Shown: positions 6,665 to 15,626, numbered from the stretch's first letter. The stretch is DNA of 16,957 nt from Holosporales bacterium (GCA_031290075.1 JAITOG010000085.1:1-16957), one strand, 5' to 3'. A program made the numbers and translations. The notes: generated from the letters alone by a model not told the origin.

Positions 6665-8746
6665 ATGCTAACAGCAAATAATATTACAAAAAAGCAAGCA
6701 GAAAAAGAGCTAGAGCGTTTAGCAAAGGAAATTGCTTATAATGACAATCTTTACTATAACAAAGCGCAGCCTATCCTAAGCGATACCGAATATGATAAAT
6801 TACGCCGTGAAAATGCTGAACTAGAAGCAATGTTTCCCGATTTAATACGCCCAGACAGCCCGTCTTTGCGTGTTGGCGCCACTCCTCTTGAAAAATTCCA
6901 AAAGATACAGCACCAACTTCCCATGCTTTCATTGGACAATACGTTTTCTGAGGATGGGTTTATAGACTTTTTTGAAAAAGCCAATAGATTCCTAAATTCT
7001 TCACCATCTTTAGAATTTGAACTTTGGGCTGAGCCTAAAATAGATGGGCTTTCAGCCTCGTTAATTTATGAGTATGGAATTTTGAAACAGGCAGCAACAC
7101 GCGGCGATGGTTTCGTTGGCGAAAATGTAACACAAAATGCCAAAGTAATTTATAATATTCCTCTTGCAATTCAAATAAAAAATGTACCTATTATTGAAGT
7201 TAGAGGGGAGGTTTACATGAATAAAACTGTGTTTAAAAGTATAAATACAGAAAGGCAAGAAAATGGAGATTCTTTGTTTGCTACCCCTCGCAACGCCGCC
7301 GCTGGATCTTTGCGCCAATTAGATCCTCGTATTACCAAAAAAAGGGGGCTGCGATTTTTTGCCTATGAACTTATTTCCAAAGATTTAATTTTTCAAAAGC
7401 AACAAGACCTTTTTGAAACTTTGGAAGAGTACGGTTTTTCTACAACAAAAGAGGAAGTTTGTTTATGCAAAACGTACAAAGATGCATTTGATTTTTATAA
7501 AGAGATTACTAAAAAAAGAGAACTAATACCTTATGATATAGACGGTATTGTTTATAAAATAAATAATCGTGAAATTCAAGCGCGCCTTGGAAATGTTGGA
7601 CGCATTCCTCGCCATTCTGTAGCCTATAAATTCCCCGCAGAACAAATAGAAACTGTACTTTTGGATATTATTACGCAAATTGGCCGAATGGGAACGATAA
7701 CGCCTGTTGCAGTCTTAGAGGAAGTAATACTTGGAGGAGCAACAATAAACCGAGCAAGCCTTCATAATGCGGATGAAATAGAAAAAAAGGACATTAGAAT
7801 AGGAGATACAGTGATTTTACAAAGAGCTGGTGATGTTATTCCTTATATTGCGGGAGTTAACTTAAACAAAAGACCAAGTGGCGCCCTCCCCTACTCTTTT
7901 CCAACCAAATGCCCATCATGCGAGAGTTTTCTTGAACGCTCAGAGGATCGAGCGGCAATTATGTGCTCTGCAGGATTTGCCTGCAAAGCCCAAGCTATTG
8001 AGCGCCTACGGCATTTTGCAACAGCTTTAGATATTGAAGGTTTAGGTGATAAAAATATTGAATTTTTATATAAAACTAAAAGGATTACAAATTTTTCCGA
8101 TATTTTTACATTAGAAGAAAAAAATAGAAAAATAGATGAAATGCCTTTATTATCCACATTTCAAATCGAAAAGCCTTTAGATCAAGAGCCCGGCTGGCAA
8201 GCCGTATCTGTGAAAAAATTATTTAAAAATATTAATAGCAAGCGCCAAATCAGCTTGGATCGCTTTATATACGCCCTTGGAATTCCACAGGTTGGAAAGC
8301 AAACAGCAGCTCTTATTGCTTCGCATTTTAAAACCTTTCAGGAATTTATGAATAGTGATCAAAAACTTACGCTTATAGATGGAATTGGGGAAAAAACAGC
8401 TGAAGAAATTGCGAATTTCACAAAAAATACAGCAATTCAAAATGTAATAGAATGCCTTTTAACGCAGGTAAATATATTGCCTTGGAGTGAAGGCAATAAA
8501 GAGGAGTTACCACTTTATGGTAAGACCATAGTTTTTACTGGAAAATTAAAGACTTTAAGCAGAAACGAAGCAAAATCACTAGCTGAAAAATGGGGAGCTA
8601 AGATCGGATCATCTGTAACAAAAAATACGGATCTTGTTGTTATTGGGGAAAATGCCAGCGAGAAGATGAAGACCGCCGAAGAGCTGGGAATTCCAATAAT
8701 TACTGAGGAGAAATGGCTTCAGAACCCCTGTTCCATACTCCTCTAA
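6665..8746 (+). CDS. ligA: NAD-dependent DNA ligase
   Basis: 693 aa, full length. It seals nicks in replication (Okazaki fragments) and repair using NAD+. Domains in order: Ia with the NAD-binding YY (30-31) and D-x-x-YD (40-44); adenylation domain with the nucleophile Lys125 in AEPKIDG; TPRNAAAGSLRQLD (207-220); YDIDGIVYK (290-298); OB fold; zinc finger Cys416, Cys419, Cys434, Cys440 (spacing 2-14-5, same as E. coli LigA); helix-hairpin-helix region (about 450-600); BRCT domain (about 617-687, GKTIVFTGKL). ATG 6665 is four bases after the pntAB stop. AGGA overlaps that stop at very short spacing, so translation is probably coupled to pntAB. Nothing appears broken. Confidence 0.97.
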   Translation: MLTANNITKKQAEKELERLAKEIAYNDNLYYNKAQPILSDTEYDKLRRENAELEAMFPDLIRPDSPSLRVGATPLEKFQKIQHQLPMLSLDNTFSEDGFIDFFEKANRFLNSSPSLEFELWAEPKIDGLSASLIYEYGILKQAATRGDGFVGENVTQNAKVIYNIPLAIQIKNVPIIEVRGEVYMNKTVFKSINTERQENGDSLFATPRNAAAGSLRQLDPRITKKRGLRFFAYELISKDLIFQKQQDLFETLEEYGFSTTKEEVCLCKTYKDAFDFYKEITKKRELIPYDIDGIVYKINNREIQARLGNVGRIPRHSVAYKFPAEQIETVLLDIITQIGRMGTITPVAVLEEVILGGATINRASLHNADEIEKKDIRIGDTVILQRAGDVIPYIAGVNLNKRPSGALPYSFPTKCPSCESFLERSEDRAAIMCSAGFACKAQAIERLRHFATALDIEGLGDKNIEFLYKTKRITNFSDIFTLEEKNRKIDEMPLLSTFQIEKPLDQEPGWQAVSVKKLFKNINSKRQISLDRFIYALGIPQVGKQTAALIASHFKTFQEFMNSDQKLTLIDGIGEKTAEEIANFTKNTAIQNVIECLLTQVNILPWSEGNKEELPLYGKTIVFTGKLKTLSRNEAKSLAEKWGAKIGSSVTKNTDLVVIGENASEKMKTAEELGIPIITEEKWLQNPCSILL

Positions 8747-8807
8747 TATTTATAAACTCGCTGCAAACGTCGATTTTCGAAAATTTAGACCGCAGAAAAA
8801 TTAAGCA

Positions 8808-8827
8808 CTAACTTTTGGCGAAGTTAG
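8808..8827 (-). terminator. Hairpin between convergent ligA and ankyrin gene
   Basis: CTAACTT (8808-8814) pairs perfectly with AAGTTAG (8821-8827) around a six-base loop. The second arm includes the TAA stop of the minus-strand ankyrin gene. Reading the minus strand, TTTTT follows about ten bases later, so a weak minus-strand terminator is possible. No T-run follows on the plus strand for ligA. Confidence 0.4.
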
Positions 8828-10200
8828 GGATTCTGCCTTTCCCCTGCAATCACGCTCGCCATCCTCTCCCTAGAAACAGCGCCAATCCTTATAAGATTTT
8901 CTTGCAAAGAAAGTTGACGTGGTACTACTATTGCTCCATTCTTACTGAAAGGTATATCTTTTGATTCGCTGAACATTCCTTTCTCAAATAAAGAAACTTT
9001 AACACTCAATGGTTGGTCTTTATTTCTATGAGAATTTCTCAATCTCCTTAAATACCGTTCTTTTTGATTAGACAATCTTGCACCCCCTCTAAACAATCTT
9101 GCACCCCCTCTAATTAATATCATACCAATTTCATAATTTTCTGTTTCAGCTAATACATTCCGTAGTTTTTCTGAATCTGCATTAGGATCTGCTCCTCTCT
9201 CAAGTAACAGCTGGACAATTTCAGGCTGTTGAAAGTAAACAGCAATCCAAAGTGGTGTGCCACCACATTCTTCACATACGGCATTAACGTTCGCTCCCCT
9301 TTGAATCAACACTTTGGAACTTTCGACAGAATCGTCTGAAATAGTTTCATGGAGTATCATCCAACCGGTTTCTGCCTTATCATTAGGGGAAATTTCTTTA
9401 TTATCAAGTAATTGCCTAAGCATAACTGGATCTTTAAGTATAGCATCTGTAATTGTAATAGGAGTTTTTTGTACTGCAAGAACAGCTTCCCTACCTTCAA
9501 TCTCTTGAGAGGCAGGCTCCAAAGCAACAGGAGGATCGTCTTCATCGCCAGACTCCTCCTTCTCTATTGCATGTTTACTTACAAATTCTTCTGGCGCTTC
9601 AGGAAGTTTAGCTGGTTCTCCCAGTCCTTTAGAAAGTGGTTGTTGTAATTGCTCCCCTAGTCCTTCTATTACAGGTGGTTTATCTTCTAGTTCTGTCCTC
9701 ACAGCTGGTTGAGCATCTTCTAGTCCTTGAGAGGCAGGCTCCAAAGCAACAGGAGGATCGTCTTCATCGCCAGACTCCTCCTTCTCTATTGCATGTTTAC
9801 TTGCCAATTCTTCTGGCGCTCCAGGAAGTGCTTCCATAGCAGCTCCTTGTACATCCCCTAGTTGTGGTTGCTGCAATTGCTCTCCTCCTGGTATTACAGC
9901 TTGCTGAACATCTTCTAGTTCATCATGTAGTTGCTGCAATTGTCTCCCTTCCGGTATTACAGCTGGTTGTGGTTGCTGCAATTGTCCCCCTCCTTGCTGA
10001 CCATTTGCATGGTCTTTTAAAAAATACCAAATAAGGCCAACTGTTAATGCTAATGCTCCTACTCCTACTGCAATGAAAAATCCGTCCCTAACATTATCAT
10101 AGCTATACCATCTATTCGTCTCTGAACAATCGCAAGAGCTACCACAAAAACACAAACATACAACAATCGCTATCTTTTTATACATCTTTATGTTTAACAT
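8824..10200 (-). CDS. Membrane-anchored ankyrin protein with duplicated acidic linker
   Basis: 458 aa. The N-terminus (about 6-23, MYKKIAIVVCLCFCG) looks like a cysteine-rich signal peptide or first membrane segment; a clear membrane helix follows at 41-61. Next is a long Gln/Pro/Glu-rich linker (62-245) holding two copies of SKHAIEKEESGDEDDPP (starting at 134 and 208, 74 residues apart). Two to three ankyrin units lie at about 279-370 (GANVNAV, GGTPLWIAVYFQQPEIVQLL, GADPN), then a basic region and an unrecognised C-terminus (about 385-458). The modular layout suggests a surface or envelope tether presenting ankyrins; the target is unknown. ATG 10200 and ATG 10185 are both possible starts, neither with a good ribosome site. 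The gene follows accA by 52 bases on the same strand. Confidence 0.82.
   Translation of the reverse strand: MLNIKMYKKIAIVVCLCFCGSSCDCSETNRWYSYDNVRDGFFIAVGVGALALTVGLIWYFLKDHANGQQGGGQLQQPQPAVIPEGRQLQQLHDELEDVQQAVIPGGEQLQQPQLGDVQGAAMEALPGAPEELASKHAIEKEESGDEDDPPVALEPASQGLEDAQPAVRTELEDKPPVIEGLGEQLQQPLSKGLGEPAKLPEAPEEFVSKHAIEKEESGDEDDPPVALEPASQEIEGREAVLAVQKTPITITDAILKDPVMLRQLLDNKEISPNDKAETGWMILHETISDDSVESSKVLIQRGANVNAVCEECGGTPLWIAVYFQQPEIVQLLLERGADPNADSEKLRNVLAETENYEIGMILIRGGARLFRGGARLSNQKERYLRRLRNSHRNKDQPLSVKVSLFEKGMFSESKDIPFSKNGAIVVPRQLSLQENLIRIGAVSRERMASVIAGERQNP
9072..9113 (-). repeat. Exact 21-bp tandem duplication
   Basis: Positions 9072-9092 and 9093-9113 are identical. They encode the repeated seven residues RGGARLF/S near residues 365-376 of the ankyrin protein, so the duplication kept the frame. 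Confidence 0.85.
9504..9802 (-). repeat. 77-bp perfect repeat within a 222-bp duplicated linker unit
   Basis: Positions 9504-9580 are identical to 9726-9802, offset 222 bases (74 codons). The bases that follow (encoding the APEE segment and the Gln-rich parts) are recognisably related but clearly diverged. A perfect core inside a diverged duplicate points to gene conversion or a very recent local event. Confidence 0.88.
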
Positions 10201-10235
10201 TTTAAATCTAAAAACCTGAACGTATATAGTATATA

Positions 10236-10251
10236 TAAGATATTTATCTTA
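10236..10251. other. Short palindrome just after the accA stop
   Basis: TAAGATA (10236-10242) pairs with TATCTTA (10245-10251), one base from the accA TAA stop. There is no T-run, so a terminator is not supported. It could be an operator-like palindrome before the downstream ankyrin gene, or chance in AT-rich DNA. Confidence 0.25.
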
Positions 10252-10252
10252 A

Positions 10253-11203
10253 TTACAAAGTATTTTTTTCTCCAAACAGCAAAAATCTTTCTTCTCTGTG
10301 TTTTTTAAAATCTGTAACATTAAGCATAACGTCTGCAAGTTGCGCTTTTATAGCTCTTAGGACCATTTGAATGGTAGACTTTTTATCTCTATGCGCTCCT
10401 CCAAGAGGTTCAGGAAGAATTTCTTCAATTACTCCCAATTTAAGCAGATCTTGCGCTGTAAGTTTTTGTTCAACAGCTGCTTGCTCATTTGCTTTTGCCG
10501 TTTTCCACAAAATAGAAGCACCTCCTTCAGGCGAAATAACAGAGTAAATGGAATGTTCCAGCATCATAACTTTATTAGCTGTAGCAATGGCAATTGCTCC
10601 TCCGGATCCCCCTTCACCAATAACTACACTTATTATAGGAACATTTGCCTTAACACATGCTAATATGCAGCTAGCAATTGCTTCCGATTGCCCACGTTCC
10701 TCGGATTCTATACCAGGATACGCCCCACTTGTGTTTACAAAAGTAATTACTGGAAGGTTAAATCTATCAGCTAACTCAATTAAACGCTTAGCTTTCCTGT
10801 AGCCTTCTGGACGAGCCATACCAAAGTTATGTTTAATGCGCGATTCCGTACTATTTCCTTTCTGCTGACCAATTACTACAACAGACTGTTCTTCAAAATG
10901 TCCAATTCCTCCAAGGATTGCTAAATCCTCAGCAAAAAGTCTATCACCCGCTAAAAACTCAAAATCATTAGATATTTCTTCTAAATAATCTAAAAATTGC
11001 GGGCGATCTTCATGCCGAGCAATTAAAACTTTTTGCCAAGGGGTCAAATTTTTGTATATTTTTTTTAATAAATTTTGAGATTTAGTTTGAAGTTTACTAA
11101 TCTCGTTTGTAATGTTTACGCCACTATTATTTGAAATTCCTTTTAAATCTTCAATTTTTGCTTCTAATTCAGCAATTGGCTTTTCAAATTCCAGAAATCT
11201 CAC
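10253..11203 (-). CDS. accA: Acetyl-CoA carboxylase carboxyltransferase subunit alpha
   Basis: 316 aa, the normal length. With AccD it forms the carboxyltransferase that moves CO2 from biotinylated AccB to acetyl-CoA, making malonyl-CoA for fatty-acid synthesis in the cytoplasm. Family marks: LEFEKPIAELEAKI at the N-terminus, LTPWQKVLIARHEDRP (53-68), GDRLFAED (86-93), NFGMARPEGYRKA (126-138), FVNTSGAYPG (155-164), ERGQSEAI (169-176), and the oxyanion-hole region GEGGSGGA (196-203). The start is GTG at 11203, supported by AGG seven bases upstream; no ATG fits the N-terminus better. It lies 51 bases after cca on the same strand, a plausible two-gene transcript. accD is not in the window. Confidence 0.97.
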   Translation of the reverse strand: MRFLEFEKPIAELEAKIEDLKGISNNSGVNITNEISKLQTKSQNLLKKIYKNLTPWQKVLIARHEDRPQFLDYLEEISNDFEFLAGDRLFAEDLAILGGIGHFEEQSVVVIGQQKGNSTESRIKHNFGMARPEGYRKAKRLIELADRFNLPVITFVNTSGAYPGIESEERGQSEAIASCILACVKANVPIISVVIGEGGSGGAIAIATANKVMMLEHSIYSVISPEGGASILWKTAKANEQAAVEQKLTAQDLLKLGVIEEILPEPLGGAHRDKKSTIQMVLRAIKAQLADVMLNVTDFKKHREERFLLFGEKNTL

Positions 11204-11254
11204 AAAAATACCTAACTATACTAGTTTACGTTTAAACAAAAGGCAACTATATCT

Positions 11255-12499
11255 CTACAACATTCCTTGTAAAAAGGCAAGGCATTCAGCCTTAGTTGCT
11301 TTTCCTAGACTATCAACCCAAAAATTCTCACAAGCAGATAGCAATTTTCCCATTCGCGCTCCACTTTCAATACCCATATCAATAAGATCTTTTCCTTGTA
11401 TAGGGAATATAGAGGGAAGGTTTTTAATGTTGCTACAAATAGTATTATAAATATTAGGAGTTGTTGTTATTAATTTTAATTGTAAAAACATTTCAGCAAT
11501 ATCAAAACCATAGCGATAATTTATTTCAAATAAATTTTCATCAGAAATATTATAAGAGCTTGTTTCATAAAGGGCTTTTAAAATTAAAAGTTGTTTATTA
11601 GATAATTTTAATGTTCTTTTAAAAAAAGCTGCCTTTTCGGGGAAAAGAGCAAAAAGCCTATTTAAAATTATTTTTTCTTTTGCAGAACGCTGAAACTCCA
11701 AAACTCTTTCAAGTATAAAAAAGTTGAAATTTTCAATTTTTTTCCCAAAAATTATTTGAAAAAATTCATTTTTTTCCATTATTTTTAAAATTTGAAGGGG
11801 GTTATCATGTTCTAGAATTTTAAAAAATTCAGAGCAAATTCTTTCTTTTGAAAGATTTTTCAAACCATCTTGAAATTTAATTGTTGCATTTTTAGATGAT
11901 ATATCATGTTCTTTCCCATAACGAAGGAAAAATCTGTAATAACGAAGTATACGCAAATAATCTTCTTGTATTCGTTGTTCAGGATCACCTATAAATTTTA
12001 CTATTCCATTTTGTAAATCTTGTATTCCGCCGAAATAGTCATATAAAGTACCACCACGATCTAAATACAGCGCATTAAATGTGAAGTCTCGGCGTGCAGC
12101 GTCTTCCTGCCAATCATTTGTAAATTCTACCTGAGCATGGCGGCCATCTGTTAAAACATCCCTTCTGAGAGTAGTTATTTCAAAAGGTGCTGTATTATTT
12201 ATCACTGCTGTAACTGTTCCATGGGAAATGCCAGTTGGATAAACTTTAATATTTTGCGATTCCAAAGCTTCTGTAATTTTTTCCGAAGTTGCAGGAGTTG
12301 CAAAATCAATATCAAAAATCTCATTCCCCATAATAGCGTCACGTACACACCCTCCAACAAGGCGAGCATTAATGCCCTTTTTATCAAGAGCATTAAAAAT
12401 TTTAATTACATATAAGTCTTGCAAAAGCTTTGTAAGATTAGACTGATATGTAACTTTTGATATAATTTTGTTTTCCAAAACATACTCAATATTGAACAT
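11255..12499 (-). CDS. cca: CCA tRNA nucleotidyltransferase / poly(A) polymerase family
   Basis: 414 aa. It most likely adds or repairs the CCA end of tRNAs from CTP and ATP. Class II nucleotidyltransferase motifs: LVGGCVRD (47-54) for nucleotide binding, DID (63-65) carrying the two metal-binding aspartates, HGTVTAV (93-99), RRDFTFNAL (136-144), and GDPEQRIQEDYLRILRYYRF (171-190) closing the head. The C-terminal half (about 195-414) is helical and poorly conserved, as is usual for tRNA-binding parts. Length and motifs fit the alphaproteobacterial CCA enzyme better than E. coli PcnB, but a poly(A) polymerase role cannot be excluded by eye. ATG 12499 has no clear ribosome site. accA follows 51 bases downstream. 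Confidence 0.9.
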   Translation of the reverse strand: MFNIEYVLENKIISKVTYQSNLTKLLQDLYVIKIFNALDKKGINARLVGGCVRDAIMGNEIFDIDFATPATSEKITEALESQNIKVYPTGISHGTVTAVINNTAPFEITTLRRDVLTDGRHAQVEFTNDWQEDAARRDFTFNALYLDRGGTLYDYFGGIQDLQNGIVKFIGDPEQRIQEDYLRILRYYRFFLRYGKEHDISSKNATIKFQDGLKNLSKERICSEFFKILEHDNPLQILKIMEKNEFFQIIFGKKIENFNFFILERVLEFQRSAKEKIILNRLFALFPEKAAFFKRTLKLSNKQLLILKALYETSSYNISDENLFEINYRYGFDIAEMFLQLKLITTTPNIYNTICSNIKNLPSIFPIQGKDLIDMGIESGARMGKLLSACENFWVDSLGKATKAECLAFLQGML

Positions 12500-12569
12500 G
12501 TATTATTTTTTATAACTAATATAAGCCAATGTAGCAATAGTTTAAAGTTGCTTGACGTACTCAAATCTC

Positions 12570-12600
12570 AAAAATTGCAGATCCAAGTTACCTGGATTCT
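12570..12600 (-). terminator. Possible terminator for mlaD
   Basis: On the minus strand, downstream of mlaD, TGGATTCT (12593-12600) and AGATCCA (12579-12585) pair with one bulge around a seven-base loop, followed four bases later by TTTTT (12570-12574). Stem and T-run are both modest. Confidence 0.35.
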
Positions 12601-12686
12601 CAGGAAATTTTGGACAACCAAAATTCGCATTTTTTGAAGCTCCCCGTATATTTGGTATCAAGACTATTTGACGTAAAAAAGATCTA

Positions 12687-13130
12687 TTATTTCTTTACAA
12701 AAGCTGAGATTATTTTATTTACAAAAGATTCAAGGTTTATTGAAGATTTAGTAAAACTAAAGTATTCTCCATCTTTCAAAAATTCAAAATCCCCTCCAGG
12801 AATAATTTCTAAAAATTTATCTCCCATAAGTCCAGATGATTTAACTTCTATAGAAGAATCTTTTGGAATTTTTATATCTTTTTTAACTTTCGCGGTAATG
12901 ATAACTTGAAAAGAGTTATCAAATGCTATATCTGTTACAGAACCTATTCGGACTCCTCCAATTTTTACTTCGCTATTTACTGTAATTCCTTCCACAGATT
13001 CAAATAATGCCCTGTATGTAACACCTTTTGCAGGTTGTTTTGAAGTTAAAGTATAGCCAAAGAATAGGAATATTGCTGCAATAATAACAACAAAAAAACC
13101 AACAATTGTTTCAATAAATCCATGATTCAT
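12687..13130 (-). CDS. mlaD: MlaD-like MCE-domain lipid transport protein
   Basis: 147 aa, typical for MlaD. It is the inner-membrane-anchored periplasmic substrate-binding subunit of the Mla phospholipid transporter that keeps outer-membrane lipid asymmetry. Residues 7-27 are one membrane helix. The MCE domain follows (about 38-115): YRALFESVEGITVNSEVKIGG, then VRIGSVTDI, a strand pair around VIITAKVKKDIKIP, and the SSGLMGDKFLEIIPGG signature (98-113). The C-terminal helix (130-147) is short and basic. The partner genes mlaE, mlaF and mlaB are not beside it. A predicted promoter lies upstream at 13174-13203; no clear ribosome site is seen. It diverges from the autotransporter gene. Confidence 0.9.
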   Translation of the reverse strand: MNHGFIETIVGFFVVIIAAIFLFFGYTLTSKQPAKGVTYRALFESVEGITVNSEVKIGGVRIGSVTDIAFDNSFQVIITAKVKKDIKIPKDSSIEVKSSGLMGDKFLEIIPGGDFEFLKDGEYFSFTKSSINLESFVNKIISAFVKK

Positions 13131-13173
13131 ATTTAAAATTTGACTTCTAACAACCTAAATCTAATTATAGCAG

Positions 13174-13203
13174 ATTATATTAAACTTTAATATATAAAAT
13201 CAA
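13174..13203 (-). promoter_or_regulatory. Predicted promoter for mlaD
   Basis: On the minus strand TTGATT (13198-13203) and TATAAT (13174-13179) are 18 bases apart. A second TATAAT lies a few bases further downstream. Background AT content is high. Confidence 0.45.
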
Positions 13204-13343
13204 TAAAAATAATATAACAATAAAAGTTTTTCTACTTCAGTAATATAAAATTAATAAAAAACTAATATTTTTTTAATTCTGTAATCTTAGGATTTAACTG
13301 TAGAGCGAAAAATACTAGATTTGTACAATTATTGGATAAAAAA

Positions 13344-15626
13344 GTGTTTAAAAATATAAAAATTACTATTTTTTTTATTCTATTACCACTTACCGCATTT
13401 TCTGATGAGAGTATATATATAGTAGGTGGCGGAGGTGGCGGAGGAAGTATAACAATTGCAGGAGGAGGAGGAAGCGGAGGAGAGGCCTACTTTAGTAACG
13501 AAACTGCCCCCCCCGAAGAAGCTGGAAAAGGAGGAGCTGCAAGCGTTACTAGGGAAGGGGGAAAAGGAGGAGAATTATACGGAACAGTTGGTACTTCCCC
13601 TGGAAAAGGAACAAATGGCGAAAACGGTAGCGGAGGTAGCGGAAGTAGCAGAGGCGCTTCAGTAGGTGATGATACTTCAGGTGGAGCTGGTGGTGTATTG
13701 AGCCATTCCTTAACATTTCAAAGATACGATACTATCTTAATTAAAGGTGGAGACGGCGGAGAAGGGGCTAAAAGTTTATCTAATGAAAGAAGCGGAGGAG
13801 GTGGAAATGGCGGGAATATAAGCATTTCAACTACAAATGATATTATTGCCAAAAATATTACTTTACAGGGAGGTAATGGTGCAAATGGTGGTAACATCGA
13901 TTTTGATACATATTTTGGAGGAAGTGGAGGAAATGGGGGAAGTGCTATATTTAGCACAGAAAATAATGTTACCATAGATGACCAATTTTTCATGATAAGC
14001 GGGGATAACGGAAACGATGGTACTGTTCAAGGTATTGTTACTGATACTGGTACTGGTAAGCCAGGGGAAGGGGGAAGTAGCGGAAAAGTCTCTTTTCATG
14101 TAAATACTTTTTCAGCTCAAATAATAGAACTTTCAAAAAAAGATGATAATTTTAATTTTTATGTTAATACTCTGGATGTAAGTAAAAATAATACTCTAAT
14201 TATTTTGGAAAATTTTGATAATGAAATATTATTTAATGAAATTAACATTGGAAATGAAAGAACTTTAGGAACTAGGGAGGGGGGAAATCCTGTAAGAAAT
14301 TTTAAAGTTTTAAATATTTTTGGGAAAAATACACAAATTAAAGGTAATTTAGATGCTCAGGATAAAACTTTAAACTTTGTTATTCCTCCAACAATGGAAA
14401 AAGAAAGCACCATGCTAAACGTTATTGGAAATGCTAATATTAAAGGAAGTATAATAAGTGCTGAAGTTGATGAAAATTCTATTTTAAAAGTTGGAGATAA
14501 AGTAGTTCTTATTGAAGCTTCAAGTATTACAGGAACCCCGGCGAATTCATTGGTTATTAGCAAAACTGGAAAAGATAACATATTAAAATATAAGTTTAAA
14601 ACGGAAATTGAGGGCTCGAAATTAGTTGCAACTATTGAAAGAATTACCCAAAGCCTACCTTATTCCTTAATGAGAGCTCCTGGAGCCAACTGTTTTAAAG
14701 TATTTTCTCAGGGACATATAGCTAGCAATGCTTTTGTTAATCAAGGGGCCGATTTAGTAGCCAATTCCGGAATTAAAGATGCTTTGTTTAAAACCCAAAT
14801 AGCTGGGAAACCCTCTATATTTAGCCAAATACAAGTTGGAAAATCAAAATATAAGACTGGTTCACATTTTAATATTGGTGGAATCTCCCTGGTATCTGGA
14901 ATTTCTGCCGGATGTAATTTAAAAAGCGGGTATTTAGTACTTGGTTCATTCTTTGAGTTTGGTTCTGGAAATTATGATTCGTATGATGACTTTCCTGGAG
15001 AGCTTTCAATAGAAGCCAAAGGAAACGTAAGGTACGTTGGAGGAGGAATTTTGGGGCATTTTAGCTTTTGCCGTACAGACCGCGGATATTTGTATGTGGA
15101 AACTTCTGGACGAGCTGGAAATACTAAGTGCGACTTTGATAGCAACGATTTACAGAATAGCTGGGAAGAATCAGTAGCTTATTCTTCAAGTTCAATGTAT
15201 TATGGTTGCCATATAGGAAGTGGTTATGTTTTGAAACTTTTTGAAAAAAACCAAATGGATATATATTATAAATATTTTTGGAATCATCGTAATGGTAATA
15301 AATTTAATGTATTTGATGATAAAACTGTTGAATTACTTGGTTTTAGTTCTAATCGTTTAAATGTTGGAGTTAAGCTTTCATATAATGTAAATAGCCTTAT
15401 TTCGCCATACATTGGCACTGAATATGAACATGAAATAACTGGAGATATTAACGCTAGAATTTATAATCTAGATATAGAAACTCCATGTTTAAAGGGGAAT
15501 ACCTATAAAGGAGAAATTGGTTTATCTTTTGGCAATAAAAGACTTTCAGCTAACCTAGGATTCCAAGGCTACGCAGGAAGAAGAAAAGGATACAGCATTA
15601 CAATGCAAATAAAGTATAGATTCTAA
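13344..15626 (+). CDS. Glycine-rich autotransporter (type V secretion) outer-membrane protein
   Basis: 760 aa from GTG 13344; an in-frame TTG at 13332 would add four residues but lacks a ribosome site, while GGA sits seven bases before the GTG. Numbering from the TTG: signal peptide to about residue 24 (FFILLPLTAFS), then a Gly-rich passenger (about 30-250) full of GGxGG and GGGG motifs, then a strand-rich Asn/Lys region (about 250-440) resembling a beta-solenoid stem, then a C-terminal beta-barrel (about 490-764) with alternating polar/hydrophobic strands and a final Phe (IKYRF), as expected for Bam-dependent insertion. The barrel would place the passenger on the cell surface. No protease motif or cleavage site is recognised. 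Possible role in adhesion or host contact (inference). A C8 tract lies at 13507-13514, and a dispersed repeat begins in the TAA stop. Confidence 0.85.
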   Translation: MFKNIKITIFFILLPLTAFSDESIYIVGGGGGGGSITIAGGGGSGGEAYFSNETAPPEEAGKGGAASVTREGGKGGELYGTVGTSPGKGTNGENGSGGSGSSRGASVGDDTSGGAGGVLSHSLTFQRYDTILIKGGDGGEGAKSLSNERSGGGGNGGNISISTTNDIIAKNITLQGGNGANGGNIDFDTYFGGSGGNGGSAIFSTENNVTIDDQFFMISGDNGNDGTVQGIVTDTGTGKPGEGGSSGKVSFHVNTFSAQIIELSKKDDNFNFYVNTLDVSKNNTLIILENFDNEILFNEINIGNERTLGTREGGNPVRNFKVLNIFGKNTQIKGNLDAQDKTLNFVIPPTMEKESTMLNVIGNANIKGSIISAEVDENSILKVGDKVVLIEASSITGTPANSLVISKTGKDNILKYKFKTEIEGSKLVATIERITQSLPYSLMRAPGANCFKVFSQGHIASNAFVNQGADLVANSGIKDALFKTQIAGKPSIFSQIQVGKSKYKTGSHFNIGGISLVSGISAGCNLKSGYLVLGSFFEFGSGNYDSYDDFPGELSIEAKGNVRYVGGGILGHFSFCRTDRGYLYVETSGRAGNTKCDFDSNDLQNSWEESVAYSSSSMYYGCHIGSGYVLKLFEKNQMDIYYKYFWNHRNGNKFNVFDDKTVELLGFSSNRLNVGVKLSYNVNSLISPYIGTEYEHEITGDINARIYNLDIETPCLKGNTYKGEIGLSFGNKRLSANLGFQGYAGRRKGYSITMQIKYRF
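13507..13514 (+). repeat. C8 homopolymer inside the autotransporter passenger
   Basis: Eight consecutive C bases encode part of the ACT GCC CCC CCC GAA run (Thr-Ala-Pro-Pro-Glu). In an otherwise AT-rich sequence this is striking. Gain or loss of one base would shift the frame about 55 codons after the start. Confidence 0.9.

Noticed and set aside
12610..12909. 99-codon plus-strand frame
   Set aside because: It lies mostly antisense to mlaD, whose product is clearly recognisable.
13718..14099. Pro/Ser-rich frames antisense to the autotransporter passenger
   Set aside because: These are the complement of the Gly-rich GGN codons, which naturally leave long open antisense frames.
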